A DNA stretch of 8,693 nt from Deltaproteobacteria bacterium (GCA_021825035.1 JAKAIQ010000081.1:1-8693); one strand, 5' to 3'. Shown: positions 1-4,728, counted from the stretch's first letter. The notes: generated by a model not told the origin, from the letters alone. Numbers and translations: made by a program.

Positions 1-70
1 TCGCAATGATGACCACGACCATGGCGGCGAGCTCTCCAATGTTTATCTCAGCCTCTTTTCTTTCCATCAT
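1..70 (-). CDS. Small hydrophobic protein, 3' end outside window
   Basis: An open frame starts with two consecutive ATG codons (68-70, then 65-67) and runs to the left edge without a stop. The 23 visible residues begin MMERKEAEINIGELAAMVVV, so a charged head leads into what looks like the start of a membrane helix. An AGGAG ribosome site overlaps the stop codon of the preceding gene (76-210), and only 5 nt separate the stop from this start. That spacing argues for translational coupling and a shared job. The family cannot be recognised from this fragment. The reading frame is well supported by the ribosome site and spacing, but the function is unknown. Confidence 0.5.
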   Translation of the reverse strand, partial: MMERKEAEINIGELAAMVVVIIA

Positions 71-75
71 CGCTC

Positions 76-210
76 CTAAACCATGCCCCTGTTCGAGAGA
101 AAGTATTCGGCGGCGAGAAGCGCCGTCGTGAGAACGATGGCCGTCGCGTAGTAAAACCTCCTTAACGACTTCTTTTGCTTTTCAAGGGTCTTTTCGAATT
201 TGGCTTTCAT
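76..210 (-). CDS. 44-residue single-pass membrane protein
   Basis: This short frame encodes 44 residues starting MKAKFEKTLEKQKK. A strongly basic head (residues 1-18) is followed by one hydrophobic helix (about residues 20-38) and a short tail, SNRGMV. The basic head suggests a cytoplasmic N terminus by the positive-inside rule. AAGGAG lies 9 nt before the ATG at 208-210. It is the first gene of a probable two-gene unit with 1-70. Residues 13-38 align without gaps to residues 9-34 of the 34-residue protein at 2686-2790, with 10 of 26 identical and many conservative changes. No named family is recognised. Small subunits or regulators of membrane complexes often look like this, but no partner can be identified here. 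Confidence 0.65.
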   Translation of the reverse strand: MKAKFEKTLEKQKKSLRRFYYATAIVLTTALLAAEYFLSNRGMV

Positions 211-260
211 GAGAGTATCTCCTTGTTTTTTTGGCCGCCTGATCCCTCCGGTCGGCGAAG

Positions 261-289
261 AGCCTACCCGGCCCTCGCGCGGATATCAA
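261..289 (-). promoter_or_regulatory. Possible sigma-70 promoter for the micro-protein pair
   Basis: Read on the minus strand, TTGATA (289-284) is followed 17 nt later by TAGGCT (266-261). The -35 box matches five of six consensus bases but the -10 box only about three. It would give a leader of roughly 45 nt before the ATG at 210. Spacing is ideal and the location is right, but the -10 box is weak. Confidence 0.28.
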
Positions 290-427
290 AAACTTCCGTA
301 AGAAAACCGCGCCGCGCGCAGCCGGGAAATCAACGCTGAAAAGATTAAAAAACCAACTGTCTGCGCCGCGTAACAGGGCCTTTCGCGCGTTGCCACGCGC
401 TTCGGGCCAGGGGTTCCCTGCTCTACG

Positions 428-492
428 GCCTCCATCCTTACGCGCGATTCACCCCCGGCCCATGAGATCTAATGAACATCCCCTCGGCAAGC
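428..492. repeat. Dispersed intergenic repeat, copy A
   Basis: This 65-nt segment aligns without gaps to 4583-4647 (copy B) with 51 of 65 bases identical. A central part (448-471) also matches 4023-4046 (copy C) at 22 of 24 bases. The core contains CCCATGRGATYTA. Copy A begins 35 nt beyond the end of the FNT gene. Substitutions are spread over all codon positions, so this is not a conserved coding segment. It may be a short dispersed element or a conserved RNA 3' structure. Confidence 0.6.
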
Positions 493-526
493 CGCGGGGC
501 GGTAAAACCTCCGTAACGAAGCCGCG

Positions 527-1357
527 TCAGTTCTCGGCTGTCCGCCCGTACCCGGCAGGCTCGGCCTCAGCCTCTTCCTTGTTGACCTTGCGCGCGTGCG
601 TATAGTAAAGGGCCGTCGCCGTGAATATCGCGCCCCCGACCATGTTGCCGAGCGTTACCGGTATCTGGTTCCATAGCCACCACTGCGAGAACGAGACGTT
701 CGCGCCGAGCATCATGCCGGTCGGTATGACGAACATGTTAACGACCGAGTGCTCGTAGCCGAGCCCGAAGAACGTGATTATCGGGAGCCAGAGCGCGACG
801 ATCTTGCCGGTCGTCGTGGTCGAGCTGTAGGGGATTATGGTGCCGAGCGTGACCATCCAGTTGCAGAGCATGGCGCTTACGAAGGCCACGAGAAGCCCGG
901 TCAGGCCCATGTGCCAGTACGAGGTCTTGGCCTCGGCCACGGCTATGAACTTCTGGATGAGGGCCGGGTTGTTGAAGTGCGTCTTGAGCACGGCCGCGAA
1001 CATCGCGCCGTAAATGACGCTCCCAAGGAGGTTGGCGATGAACACGAGCGTCCAGCTCCGCAGAAGCATCGCGAAGGAGCACTTGCCGTCGAGGTACGCG
1101 CTCGGAACGAGCGCGAAGTTGCCGGTAAGCATCTCCATGCCGAGGAGTATTATAAGGGCGAACCCGACCGGAAAGAGTATCGCCCCGACTATGGGCCTGG
1201 TCTGTATTTCGGCCAGGAAGGCGAAGCTCGTCGCGTACGCCAGAAGCGCGCCGCAGAGCATCCCCCTTATCATTATGTCCTTGACCGGGAGCCTTGATTT
1301 GATCCCCCCGGACTTTATCATGTTCTCGACGACCACGTCGGGCTTCAGGTATGACAT
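527..1357 (-). CDS. Formate/nitrite transporter (FNT) family channel
   Basis: This 276-residue inner-membrane protein belongs to the FNT family, which form pentameric channels for small monovalent anions such as formate, nitrite or hydrosulfide. Family landmarks are all present. The first signature GMEMLTGN is at residues 73-80, and CNWMVTL is at 165-171. A TTTTGK loop segment at 180-185 precedes ALWLPI. The selectivity segment GYEHSVVNMF at 200-209 carries the conserved Glu202 and His203. The closing IPVTLGNMVGG is at 232-242. Length and roughly six hydrophobic spans fit the family. AAAGGAG sits just before the ATG at 1355-1357. The acidic tail after residue 255 (KEEAEAEPAG) is soluble. No adjacent formate dehydrogenase, nitrite reductase or pyruvate formate-lyase gene fixes the substrate, so the focA, nirC and fdhC labels are all possible. 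Confidence 0.93.
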   Translation of the reverse strand: MSYLKPDVVVENMIKSGGIKSRLPVKDIMIRGMLCGALLAYATSFAFLAEIQTRPIVGAILFPVGFALIILLGMEMLTGNFALVPSAYLDGKCSFAMLLRSWTLVFIANLLGSVIYGAMFAAVLKTHFNNPALIQKFIAVAEAKTSYWHMGLTGLLVAFVSAMLCNWMVTLGTIIPYSSTTTTGKIVALWLPIITFFGLGYEHSVVNMFVIPTGMMLGANVSFSQWWLWNQIPVTLGNMVGGAIFTATALYYTHARKVNKEEAEAEPAGYGRTAEN

Positions 1358-1387
1358 ATGTCCTCTCCTTTTAATTTCCTTTTCATT

Positions 1388-1403
1388 GCCTGCACGGTCA
1401 GGC
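1388..1403 (-). promoter_or_regulatory. Hairpin in the presumed FNT leader
   Basis: GCCTG (1388-1392) and CAGGC (1399-1403) form a perfect 5-bp stem around CACGGT. It lies 31 nt upstream of the FNT start codon, outside the ribosome site. It could be a leader structure or an operator dyad, and chance is also possible. No convincing promoter was found upstream of the FNT gene. Confidence 0.25.
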
Positions 1404-1445
1404 CGGCGAACGGGCCGGGCCGTTGCAAGCGCCTGTTTTCAATAA

Positions 1446-1463
1446 GGCCCCGGTAAGGGGGCC
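1446..1463 (-). terminator. Hairpin terminator after the 68-residue lipoprotein
   Basis: On the minus strand GGCCCC (1463-1458), loop CTTACC, then GGGGCC (1451-1446) form a 6-bp all-GC stem. It starts 3 nt after the stop codon of the lipoprotein gene. The following bases are TTATTG, a short imperfect T-tract, so termination is plausible but may be partial. Readthrough would reach the FNT gene. Confidence 0.5.
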
Positions 1464-1465
1464 GC

Positions 1466-1672
1466 TCAAGAGCAGACCCTTCTGAACGCGTTTGCAAGCG
1501 CGCCGCCGTTGCCTGAGGCGGGCTTCACGACGAAGCGGTCGAAGTCCAACCTCAGCTTCAACTCCGCAACGCCAAGCAGGCCCGCGGCGCTGTCGGCCTT
1601 TTTCGTGCATCCGGCGAGGAGCGCTGCGGCAAGGGCCGCCAAGAGCATCGATGAAAAGAGCTTCCTTTTCAT
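1466..1672 (-). CDS. Small 68-residue lipoprotein
   Basis: The protein begins MKRKLFSSMLLAALAAALLA and the lipobox LLAGC places the lipidated cysteine at residue 22. The mature part is only 47 residues (CTKKADSAAG onwards) and ends in RRVCS. It is expected to be membrane-tethered in the periplasm. The frame is open upstream to 1753, but the ATG at 1670-1672 is chosen because the signal peptide starts there and AAAGGA lies 11 nt before it. A hairpin follows the stop immediately. The stretch LKLRLDFDRFVV at 39-50 looks like two short beta strands. No family is recognised. The signal peptide is clear and the function is unknown. Confidence 0.72.
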   Translation of the reverse strand: MKRKLFSSMLLAALAAALLAGCTKKADSAAGLLGVAELKLRLDFDRFVVKPASGNGGALANAFRRVCS

Positions 1673-1951
1673 GGCGCTCGATCCTTTCTTTTTTTGGGCC
1701 GTCCGGCGCGGCGCACGCACGCGCCTCCGCAAAAACCGGGCGGCGGTCTTCAAACATTTGTACGGGGATGCGGGATCACGGGACCGGGCTTTTCCGTCAG
1801 GGAAGAAGGCGGCTCAAAAAGTCCGCGGCGCAGACAGGGCTGCAACTTGCGGGCGCGCCATGGGCAAAGAGCCGGGCGCATGCCCACGCACTGGCGTCAG
1901 GCCGCGAAATGCCTTCTCATGCGGAATAGCCGGTCATAATCCCGGGGTGTG
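1673..1951. other. Intergenic region with no gene seen
   Basis: These 279 nt separate two minus-strand genes. Frames crossing it on the plus strand (1492-1929, 1509-1982, 1694-1939) are rich in Arg, Ala and Gly, lack ribosome sites and overlap the lipoprotein gene antisense, so they are treated as noise. No terminator with a T-tract was found after the gene ending at 1952, and no clear promoter for the lipoprotein gene. Confidence 0.4.
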
Positions 1952-2425
1952 TCAGGCGATGGGAGGGGAAAGTCCTGAATGATCCTGTTTGTAGCCGCTA
2001 CGCGCCTTGGGAGCTGCCTCCTCGGCTGCATAGGTAAGACGGGCTTCCGGCGGGTCTGCGAGGTCTTCGGCTATGCCCGTGTGTTCCGGGTCGTCCGCGA
2101 CGTCAAAGCCGCTTTGCGCGAGCACCCTCGGAATGGCCCTCGGAAGCACCAGGCGTGACTTCGTGTTCTCGAACCTGGACTGCGCGACTTCGCGCCTCTT
2201 CCGGAAAAGGAAATTCGTCTTGCCGACGCCGCCGTCGTGGCGATGGATGTTCGACAGAAGGAGATCGACAACGAAAAGCCTGTAGCTCTCTCGCACGCCC
2301 TTCTGCGCCTGAGCGCTAAGGTCGCTGCCGGTCTGCCTCGACGCATACTCGAGAGGCGAAACGGCGAAGACCGCATAATAGACGGCGAACATTATGCTTA
2401 GGATTATGCGCCTTTTCCTCGTCAT
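1952..2425 (-). CDS. Uncharacterised 157-residue protein with N-terminal anchor
   Basis: A basic start, MTRKRR, leads into one hydrophobic segment (about residues 7-24) that could be an anchor or an uncleaved signal. The rest is hydrophilic. Residues 46-60 (ESYRLFVVDLLLSNI) look helical. Residues 70-92 carry many Arg and Lys. Residues 105-145 are acidic and Ala-rich. The protein ends HSGLSPPIA, a Pro-containing tail that may be a conserved end motif. The family is not recognised. The ATG at 2423-2425 has no Shine-Dalgarno sequence. Instead a near-perfect promoter (2432-2460) places transcription start on or next to the A of the ATG, which both supports this start and suggests a leaderless message. 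The next Met, codon 12, has no better ribosome site. Confidence 0.7.
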   Translation of the reverse strand: MTRKRRIILSIMFAVYYAVFAVSPLEYASRQTGSDLSAQAQKGVRESYRLFVVDLLLSNIHRHDGGVGKTNFLFRKRREVAQSRFENTKSRLVLPRAIPRVLAQSGFDVADDPEHTGIAEDLADPPEARLTYAAEEAAPKARSGYKQDHSGLSPPIA

Positions 2426-2431
2426 GGCGCA

Positions 2432-2460
2432 ATCGTAGCAGTAAAGGTGATTTTTGTCAA
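2432..2460 (-). promoter_or_regulatory. Strong sigma-70 promoter, leaderless type
   Basis: On the minus strand TTGACA (2460-2455, six of six) is followed by a 17-nt spacer and TACGAT (2437-2432), with TGC directly before the -10 box giving an extended -10. Only 6 nt lie between the -10 box and the ATG at 2425, so the expected start of transcription is at or within a base of the start codon. Confidence 0.8.
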
Positions 2461-2586
2461 CACGTTTATGGCCATGAGGCCTCGCAGGACAGGCCGGGCA
2501 ACGACTGAAAAAAACGCGTTTCCTCGCAAAAAAACAGCCTCGGAAGCCGCCTTTCCCGCGCAGAGGCCGGAAACCGGGGCTGGATT

Positions 2587-2639
2587 TTAATCCTGCCGTA
2601 ATCCATCTTTAATCATTCCGTCGCAGGCGGCGGTATAAT
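2587..2639 (+). promoter_or_regulatory. Promoter with three 11-bp phased repeats
   Basis: A perfect -10 box TATAAT (2634-2639) lies 46 nt before the start of the 34-residue protein. No good -35 box exists at normal spacing. In its place are three direct repeats, TAATCC (2588-2593), TAATCC (2599-2604) and TAATCA (2610-2615), each exactly 11 bp apart. Direct repeats at one helical turn, with the last near -35, are typical of activator sites such as those of OmpR/PhoB-type regulators. The identity of the regulator is unknown. Confidence 0.55.
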
Positions 2640-2685
2640 GAAAACAGAGAGAGATGGAGATAAGGCCTCTGAGGAGGTGGGATAT

Positions 2686-2790
2686 ATGTACAAAGACTTT
2701 GAGGTTGAGAAAAAACACATTAAAAGGGCGTATGTTACGGTTGCGGTAGTGATTACGGCCGCCATGCTCTTTGGGGCGTTTGTGCTCTGA
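2686..2790 (+). CDS. 34-residue single-pass membrane protein
   Basis: The protein starts MYKDFEVEKKHIKRAY. Residues 1-14 are charged and residues 15-34 form one hydrophobic helix ending at the C terminus. It is preceded by GAGGAGGT at 2671-2678, a strong ribosome site 7 nt from the ATG, and followed by an intrinsic terminator, so it is a complete monocistronic gene. Residues 9-34 align without gaps to residues 13-38 of the 44-residue protein at 76-210 (10 of 26 identical; conserved KK, R, Y and helix positions). The head probably stays in the cytoplasm. Proteins of this size often bind and tune a larger membrane complex, but no partner is visible. The surrounding signals make the gene call solid; the function is unknown. 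Confidence 0.78.
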   Translation: MYKDFEVEKKHIKRAYVTVAVVITAAMLFGAFVL

Positions 2791-2831
2791 GATATTCGGC
2801 TCCGGCCATTAACCGCGCGGTAAACAAAAAA

Positions 2832-2880
2832 GGGGACTCCGGAAAATAAGGGGGGCAAAAACCGGAAAGTCCCTTTTTTT
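2832..2880 (+). terminator. Intrinsic terminator after the 34-residue gene
   Basis: GGGACT at 2833-2838 pairs with AGTCCC at 2868-2873, and the inner CCGG at 2839-2842 can pair with CCGG at 2862-2865, around an A/G-rich loop. Seven Ts follow (2874-2880). A run of As before the stem means it could also work in the opposite direction. It sits about 42 nt after the stop codon. Confidence 0.8.
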
Positions 2881-2921
2881 GCGCCCTCCGCGGCCCGAAG
2901 GCGGCCTGCGCGGAAGGCGGG

Positions 2922-2951
2922 TTGAACAAGCGGAGCGATCCGTGGTATGCT
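2922..2951 (+). promoter_or_regulatory. Probable sigma-70 promoter of the glycosyltransferase
   Basis: TTGAAC (2922-2927) and TATGCT (2946-2951) are spaced 18 nt apart, with four of six consensus bases each. Transcription would start near 2958, about 30 nt before the preferred start codon at 2988. This makes the TTG codon at 2922 unlikely as a translation start, since it lies inside the promoter. Confidence 0.5.
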
Positions 2952-2987
2952 TTCAGTCATATCATCGTCAGGATGGCCCTGAAGAAG

Positions 2988-3752
2988 ATGCTTCACGGAA
3001 AAAAGATAGCTGTGGTTCTGCCCGCTTACAGGGCGGAAAAGACGCTCGTCATGACCTATGACGAGATACCCCTTGACGTCGTGGACGAAGTGGTCCTCGT
3101 GGACGACTGCAGCTCGGACGCCACGGCCGAGGTGGGCAGAAAAATAGGCATAAAGAACATCGTCGTCCATCCGAGGAACAGGGGCTACGGCGGGAACCAG
3201 AAGACCTGCTACAGGGAGGCGTTGCGGCTCGGGGCCGACATAGTCGTGATGGTGCACCCGGACTACCAGTACACCCCAAGGCTCATAACGGCCATGGCCT
3301 CGATGGTCGCCTCGACCGAGTACGACGTCGTTCTCGGCTCCCGCATACTCGGAACCGGGACGCTGCGGGGCGGGATGCCGCTCTACAAGTATATCTCTAA
3401 CAGGCTCCTCACGCTCGCCGAGAACGTGCTTCTCGGCGAAAAAGTCTCGGAGTACCATACCGGTTACAGGGCCTTCAGCAGAAGGGTCCTCGAGACGCTC
3501 CCCCTCGAAGAGAACTCCGACGATTTCGTCTTCGACAACCAGATGCTCGCCCAGGCGGTCTATCTCGGCTTCAGGATAGGCGAGATAAGCTGCCCGACCC
3601 GGTACTTCGCCGAGGCCTCCTCCATAAACTTCAAAAGAAGCGTGGTCTACGGCATAGGGGTGCTCTCCACCGCCGTACGCTTCAGGCTCCAGAAGATGGG
3701 CCTCAAAAAATACCCGATATTCGACAGGTTCGGCAGAAGGCTCTCTGATTGA
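2988..3752 (+). CDS. Glycosyltransferase family 2 (polyprenol-phosphate sugar type)
   Basis: This 254-residue cytoplasmic or membrane-associated enzyme has a GT-A fold and would transfer a sugar from a nucleotide sugar, probably to a lipid-phosphate or glycan acceptor. The first strand is IAVVLPAY (7-14). Nucleotide-binding LVDDCSSD is at 37-44. NRGYGGNQ at 64-71 is followed by the metal-binding position in HPDYQY (90-95). YHTGYRAFS and the EENSDDFVFDNQ region form the acceptor side. No membrane helix is present, unlike undecaprenyl-phosphate transferases with C-terminal helices. The ATG at 2988 is preferred because family members begin with a short MLxGKK-like start. ATG 2973 and TTG 2922 are in frame, but the TTG overlaps the promoter. 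The gene stands alone between terminators, so its acceptor cannot be deduced. It resembles dolichol-phosphate mannosyltransferase-like bacterial proteins. Confidence 0.9.
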   Translation: MLHGKKIAVVLPAYRAEKTLVMTYDEIPLDVVDEVVLVDDCSSDATAEVGRKIGIKNIVVHPRNRGYGGNQKTCYREALRLGADIVVMVHPDYQYTPRLITAMASMVASTEYDVVLGSRILGTGTLRGGMPLYKYISNRLLTLAENVLLGEKVSEYHTGYRAFSRRVLETLPLEENSDDFVFDNQMLAQAVYLGFRIGEISCPTRYFAEASSINFKRSVVYGIGVLSTAVRFRLQKMGLKKYPIFDRFGRRLSD

Positions 3753-3774
3753 AAATGCGTCGTGAGCGCATTCC

Positions 3775-3790
3775 CCGCTGCTTGCAGCGG
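3775..3790 (+). terminator. Hairpin after the glycosyltransferase, no T-tract
   Basis: CCGCTGC (3775-3781), TT, GCAGCGG (3784-3790) is a perfect dyad 22 nt after the stop codon. In RNA it would fold as a stem of five pairs with a 6-nt loop. No run of Ts follows, so termination by this hairpin alone is uncertain. Confidence 0.35.
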
Positions 3791-3988
3791 AGAGCTTCAA
3801 TCTTCACTTCAGGCGACGCGCGGGCCGAAGCGTGCGGCAGCGCGCAAAAGACCCTGCCGGAAGGGAGTCGAAGCAAGTGTGTTCATTACGGAACCGCAGG
3901 CGGGTTAAGGTTCGCAGCCCTAACTCATGGATTCGCATGCCTGAAGAAATCGGCAGATTGATGCGGCTTTTTCTCCGGCACGAAATAT

Positions 3989-4015
3989 CGGGTTCAGGGT
4001 ATAACCCTGAACCCG
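3989..4015. repeat. Perfect 12-bp inverted repeat with 3-nt loop
   Basis: CGGGTTCAGGGT (3989-4000), ATA, ACCCTGAACCCG (4004-4015) is a perfect 12-bp palindrome. It is flanked by CAAAAATTTC on the right and ATAT on the left, with no terminator-like T-tract in either direction. It stands 8 nt from repeat core C (4023-4046). Confidence 0.75.
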
Positions 4016-4022
4016 CAAAAAT

Positions 4023-4046
4023 TTCACCCCTGGCCCATGAGATTTA
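4023..4046. repeat. Dispersed intergenic repeat, core copy C
   Basis: These 24 nt match 448-471 in copy A at 22 positions and correspond to 4603-4626 in copy B. Shared landmarks are ACCCC, CCATG and GATTTA. Outside the core, similarity stops, so this is a partial copy. It lies 79 nt beyond the end of the Cys/His-rich gene, in the same relative orientation that copy A has to the FNT gene. Confidence 0.55.
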
Positions 4047-4124
4047 TAAAAACCCGGCGTACCGTATGGCAAGGCCTTTTGCGCGCCCCCTTATCAACCC
4101 GGCGCGGGCGGCAAAGGGTTTCGC

Positions 4125-4376
4125 TCAGCCGCGTTCCCCCTCCCCGCACGGCTTGCTCTCCGCGAGTGCGGCAAGCCTTTCCTCCATGGCCTTGAGTTCG
4201 TCCTTCAGCGCCTCTATGCGTTCCTTGATGGCGTCCCTTTCGTAATCGGCGCCCTCCTTCCGATGATACTGATACTGCGGCCGGCAGTGGCCGTGATGGC
4301 AACACGGGCAGCAAGACGGACAGCAACGCGGGCAATGCGGCGCATAATGCGGCATATGACAATGACAATGGTGCAT
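4125..4376 (-). CDS. Cys/His-rich protein with C-terminal coiled coil
   Basis: The 83-residue protein has two parts. Residues 1-31 hold ten Cys and nine His, beginning MHHCHCHMPH and including CCPSCCPCCHHGHC at 18-31. Residues 44-73 (for example RDAIKERIEALKDELKAMEE) form an amphipathic helix with heptad spacing, probably a dimeric or trimeric coiled coil. The tail has one more Cys (77). There is no signal peptide, so it is probably cytoplasmic. The head strongly suggests binding of soft or borderline metals (Zn, Cu, Ni) or an iron-sulfur cluster; which one cannot be told. The layout resembles DUF5320-type proteins, where a low-complexity head precedes a coiled coil, but the head composition differs. 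The start at 4374-4376 is fixed by AAAGGAGG upstream; the frame is open further to 4508. Confidence 0.8.
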   Translation of the reverse strand: MHHCHCHMPHYAPHCPRCCPSCCPCCHHGHCRPQYQYHRKEGADYERDAIKERIEALKDELKAMEERLAALAESKPCGEGERG

Positions 4377-4459
4377 AACAGGCCTCCTTTCAGGAAAACG
4401 TCGTTTTGATTTCTTTCGGGTCAACCCCGCTTGATCGCATGGCGGCTCCCTCATGTAAA

Positions 4460-4487
4460 AGCATAGACCGCCTGAGGGCTTTGTCAA
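4460..4487 (-). promoter_or_regulatory. Sigma-70 promoter of the Cys/His-rich gene
   Basis: On the minus strand TTGACA (4487-4482, six of six) precedes TATGCT (4465-4460, four of six) by 16 nt. Transcription would start near 4453, giving a leader of about 76 nt. At the end of that leader TCCT (4395-4392 read on the minus strand) can pair with AGGA (4388-4385), which is part of the ribosome site, so a small hairpin could mask it. Confidence 0.68.
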
Positions 4488-4582
4488 GCCGCGCGCATGC
4501 ACTCTCAATCCTCCTCGCTCGCCGCTTGAGTTACGCTCGCAAAGCTACGGCTCGCGGCTTTCTGCCCCGGCTCGCCCGCCCT

Positions 4583-4647
4583 GCCTCCATCCTGACGCGC
4601 ATTTAACCCCTAACCCATGGGATTTAATGAGCGTCTCACCGGCAAGC
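4583..4647. repeat. Dispersed intergenic repeat, copy B
   Basis: This segment aligns end to end with 428-492 (51 of 65 identical, no gaps). It lies between two divergent promoters, that of the Cys/His-rich gene on the left and that of the DUF2892 gene on the right. It begins GCCTCCATCC and ends CGGCAAGC, and both ends are shared with copy A. Confidence 0.6.
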
Positions 4648-4699
4648 GGCCCGAAGACCGGGATGACGCCGGTTACCGGACGTTTTTTAATGCTTTTGG

Positions 4700-4708
4700 T
4701 GTTATAAT
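4700..4708 (+). promoter_or_regulatory. Extended -10 promoter of the DUF2892 gene
   Basis: TGTTATAAT combines a TGn extension with a perfect TATAAT (4703-4708). No clear -35 box is visible, which extended -10 promoters tolerate. Transcription would start near 4715, leaving a leader of about 14 nt that contains just the GGAGGT ribosome site. Confidence 0.65.
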
Positions 4709-4728
4709 TAAATATGGAGGTGAGTTAT

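Larger units (their letters stand above)
211..526. other. Intergenic region between micro-protein pair and FNT channel
   Basis: This 316-nt stretch has no convincing gene. A 71-codon frame at 390-605 on the plus strand overlaps the FNT gene, has no ribosome site, and is rejected. The region holds a weak promoter for the left-hand genes (261-289), a perfect hairpin at 385-400 (GCGCGT, loop TGCC, ACGCGC) and repeat copy A at 428-492. Transcription of the FNT gene would run through the repeat and hairpin. No T-tract follows the hairpin on the minus strand, so it is not a classical intrinsic terminator. Confidence 0.5.
3753..4124. other. Structured intergenic region
   Basis: This 372-nt gap lies between convergent genes (plus-strand glycosyltransferase, minus-strand Cys/His protein). 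Two open frames on the plus strand (3749-3961, 3832-4245) lack ribosome sites and protein-like composition and are rejected. The gap holds hairpins just after the glycosyltransferase (AATGCG/CGCATT at 3754-3772; 3775-3790), a perfect 27-nt inverted repeat (3989-4015), repeat core C (4023-4046), and a degenerate partial match to the repeat near 3918-3930 (CCCTAACTCATGG). Confidence 0.5.

Noticed and set aside
428..520. Repeat copy A read as a conserved small peptide from its ATG at 461
   Set aside because: The frame differs from copy B at non-synonymous positions without a codon pattern, the two frames end differently, and neither has a ribosome site.
749..1297. Plus-strand frame of 182 codons across the FNT gene
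   Set aside because: Antisense shadow of a strongly recognised membrane protein; highly charged composition and no ribosome site.
2613..3800. Long minus-strand frame of 395 codons across the glycosyltransferase
   Set aside because: It is the antisense shadow of a clear family 2 glycosyltransferase, is His/Pro/Arg/Glu-rich in the overlap, starts without a ribosome site and also crosses the 34-residue gene and a terminator.
3895..3960. Possible tRNA-like segment (GGTTCGCAGCCC region)
   Set aside because: The T-arm consensus is not met and no acceptor or anticodon stem can be built.
3749..4245. Plus-strand frames between the glycosyltransferase and the Cys/His-rich gene
   Set aside because: No ribosome sites, no protein-like composition, and they run over hairpins, a repeat core and the opposite strand of a better gene.
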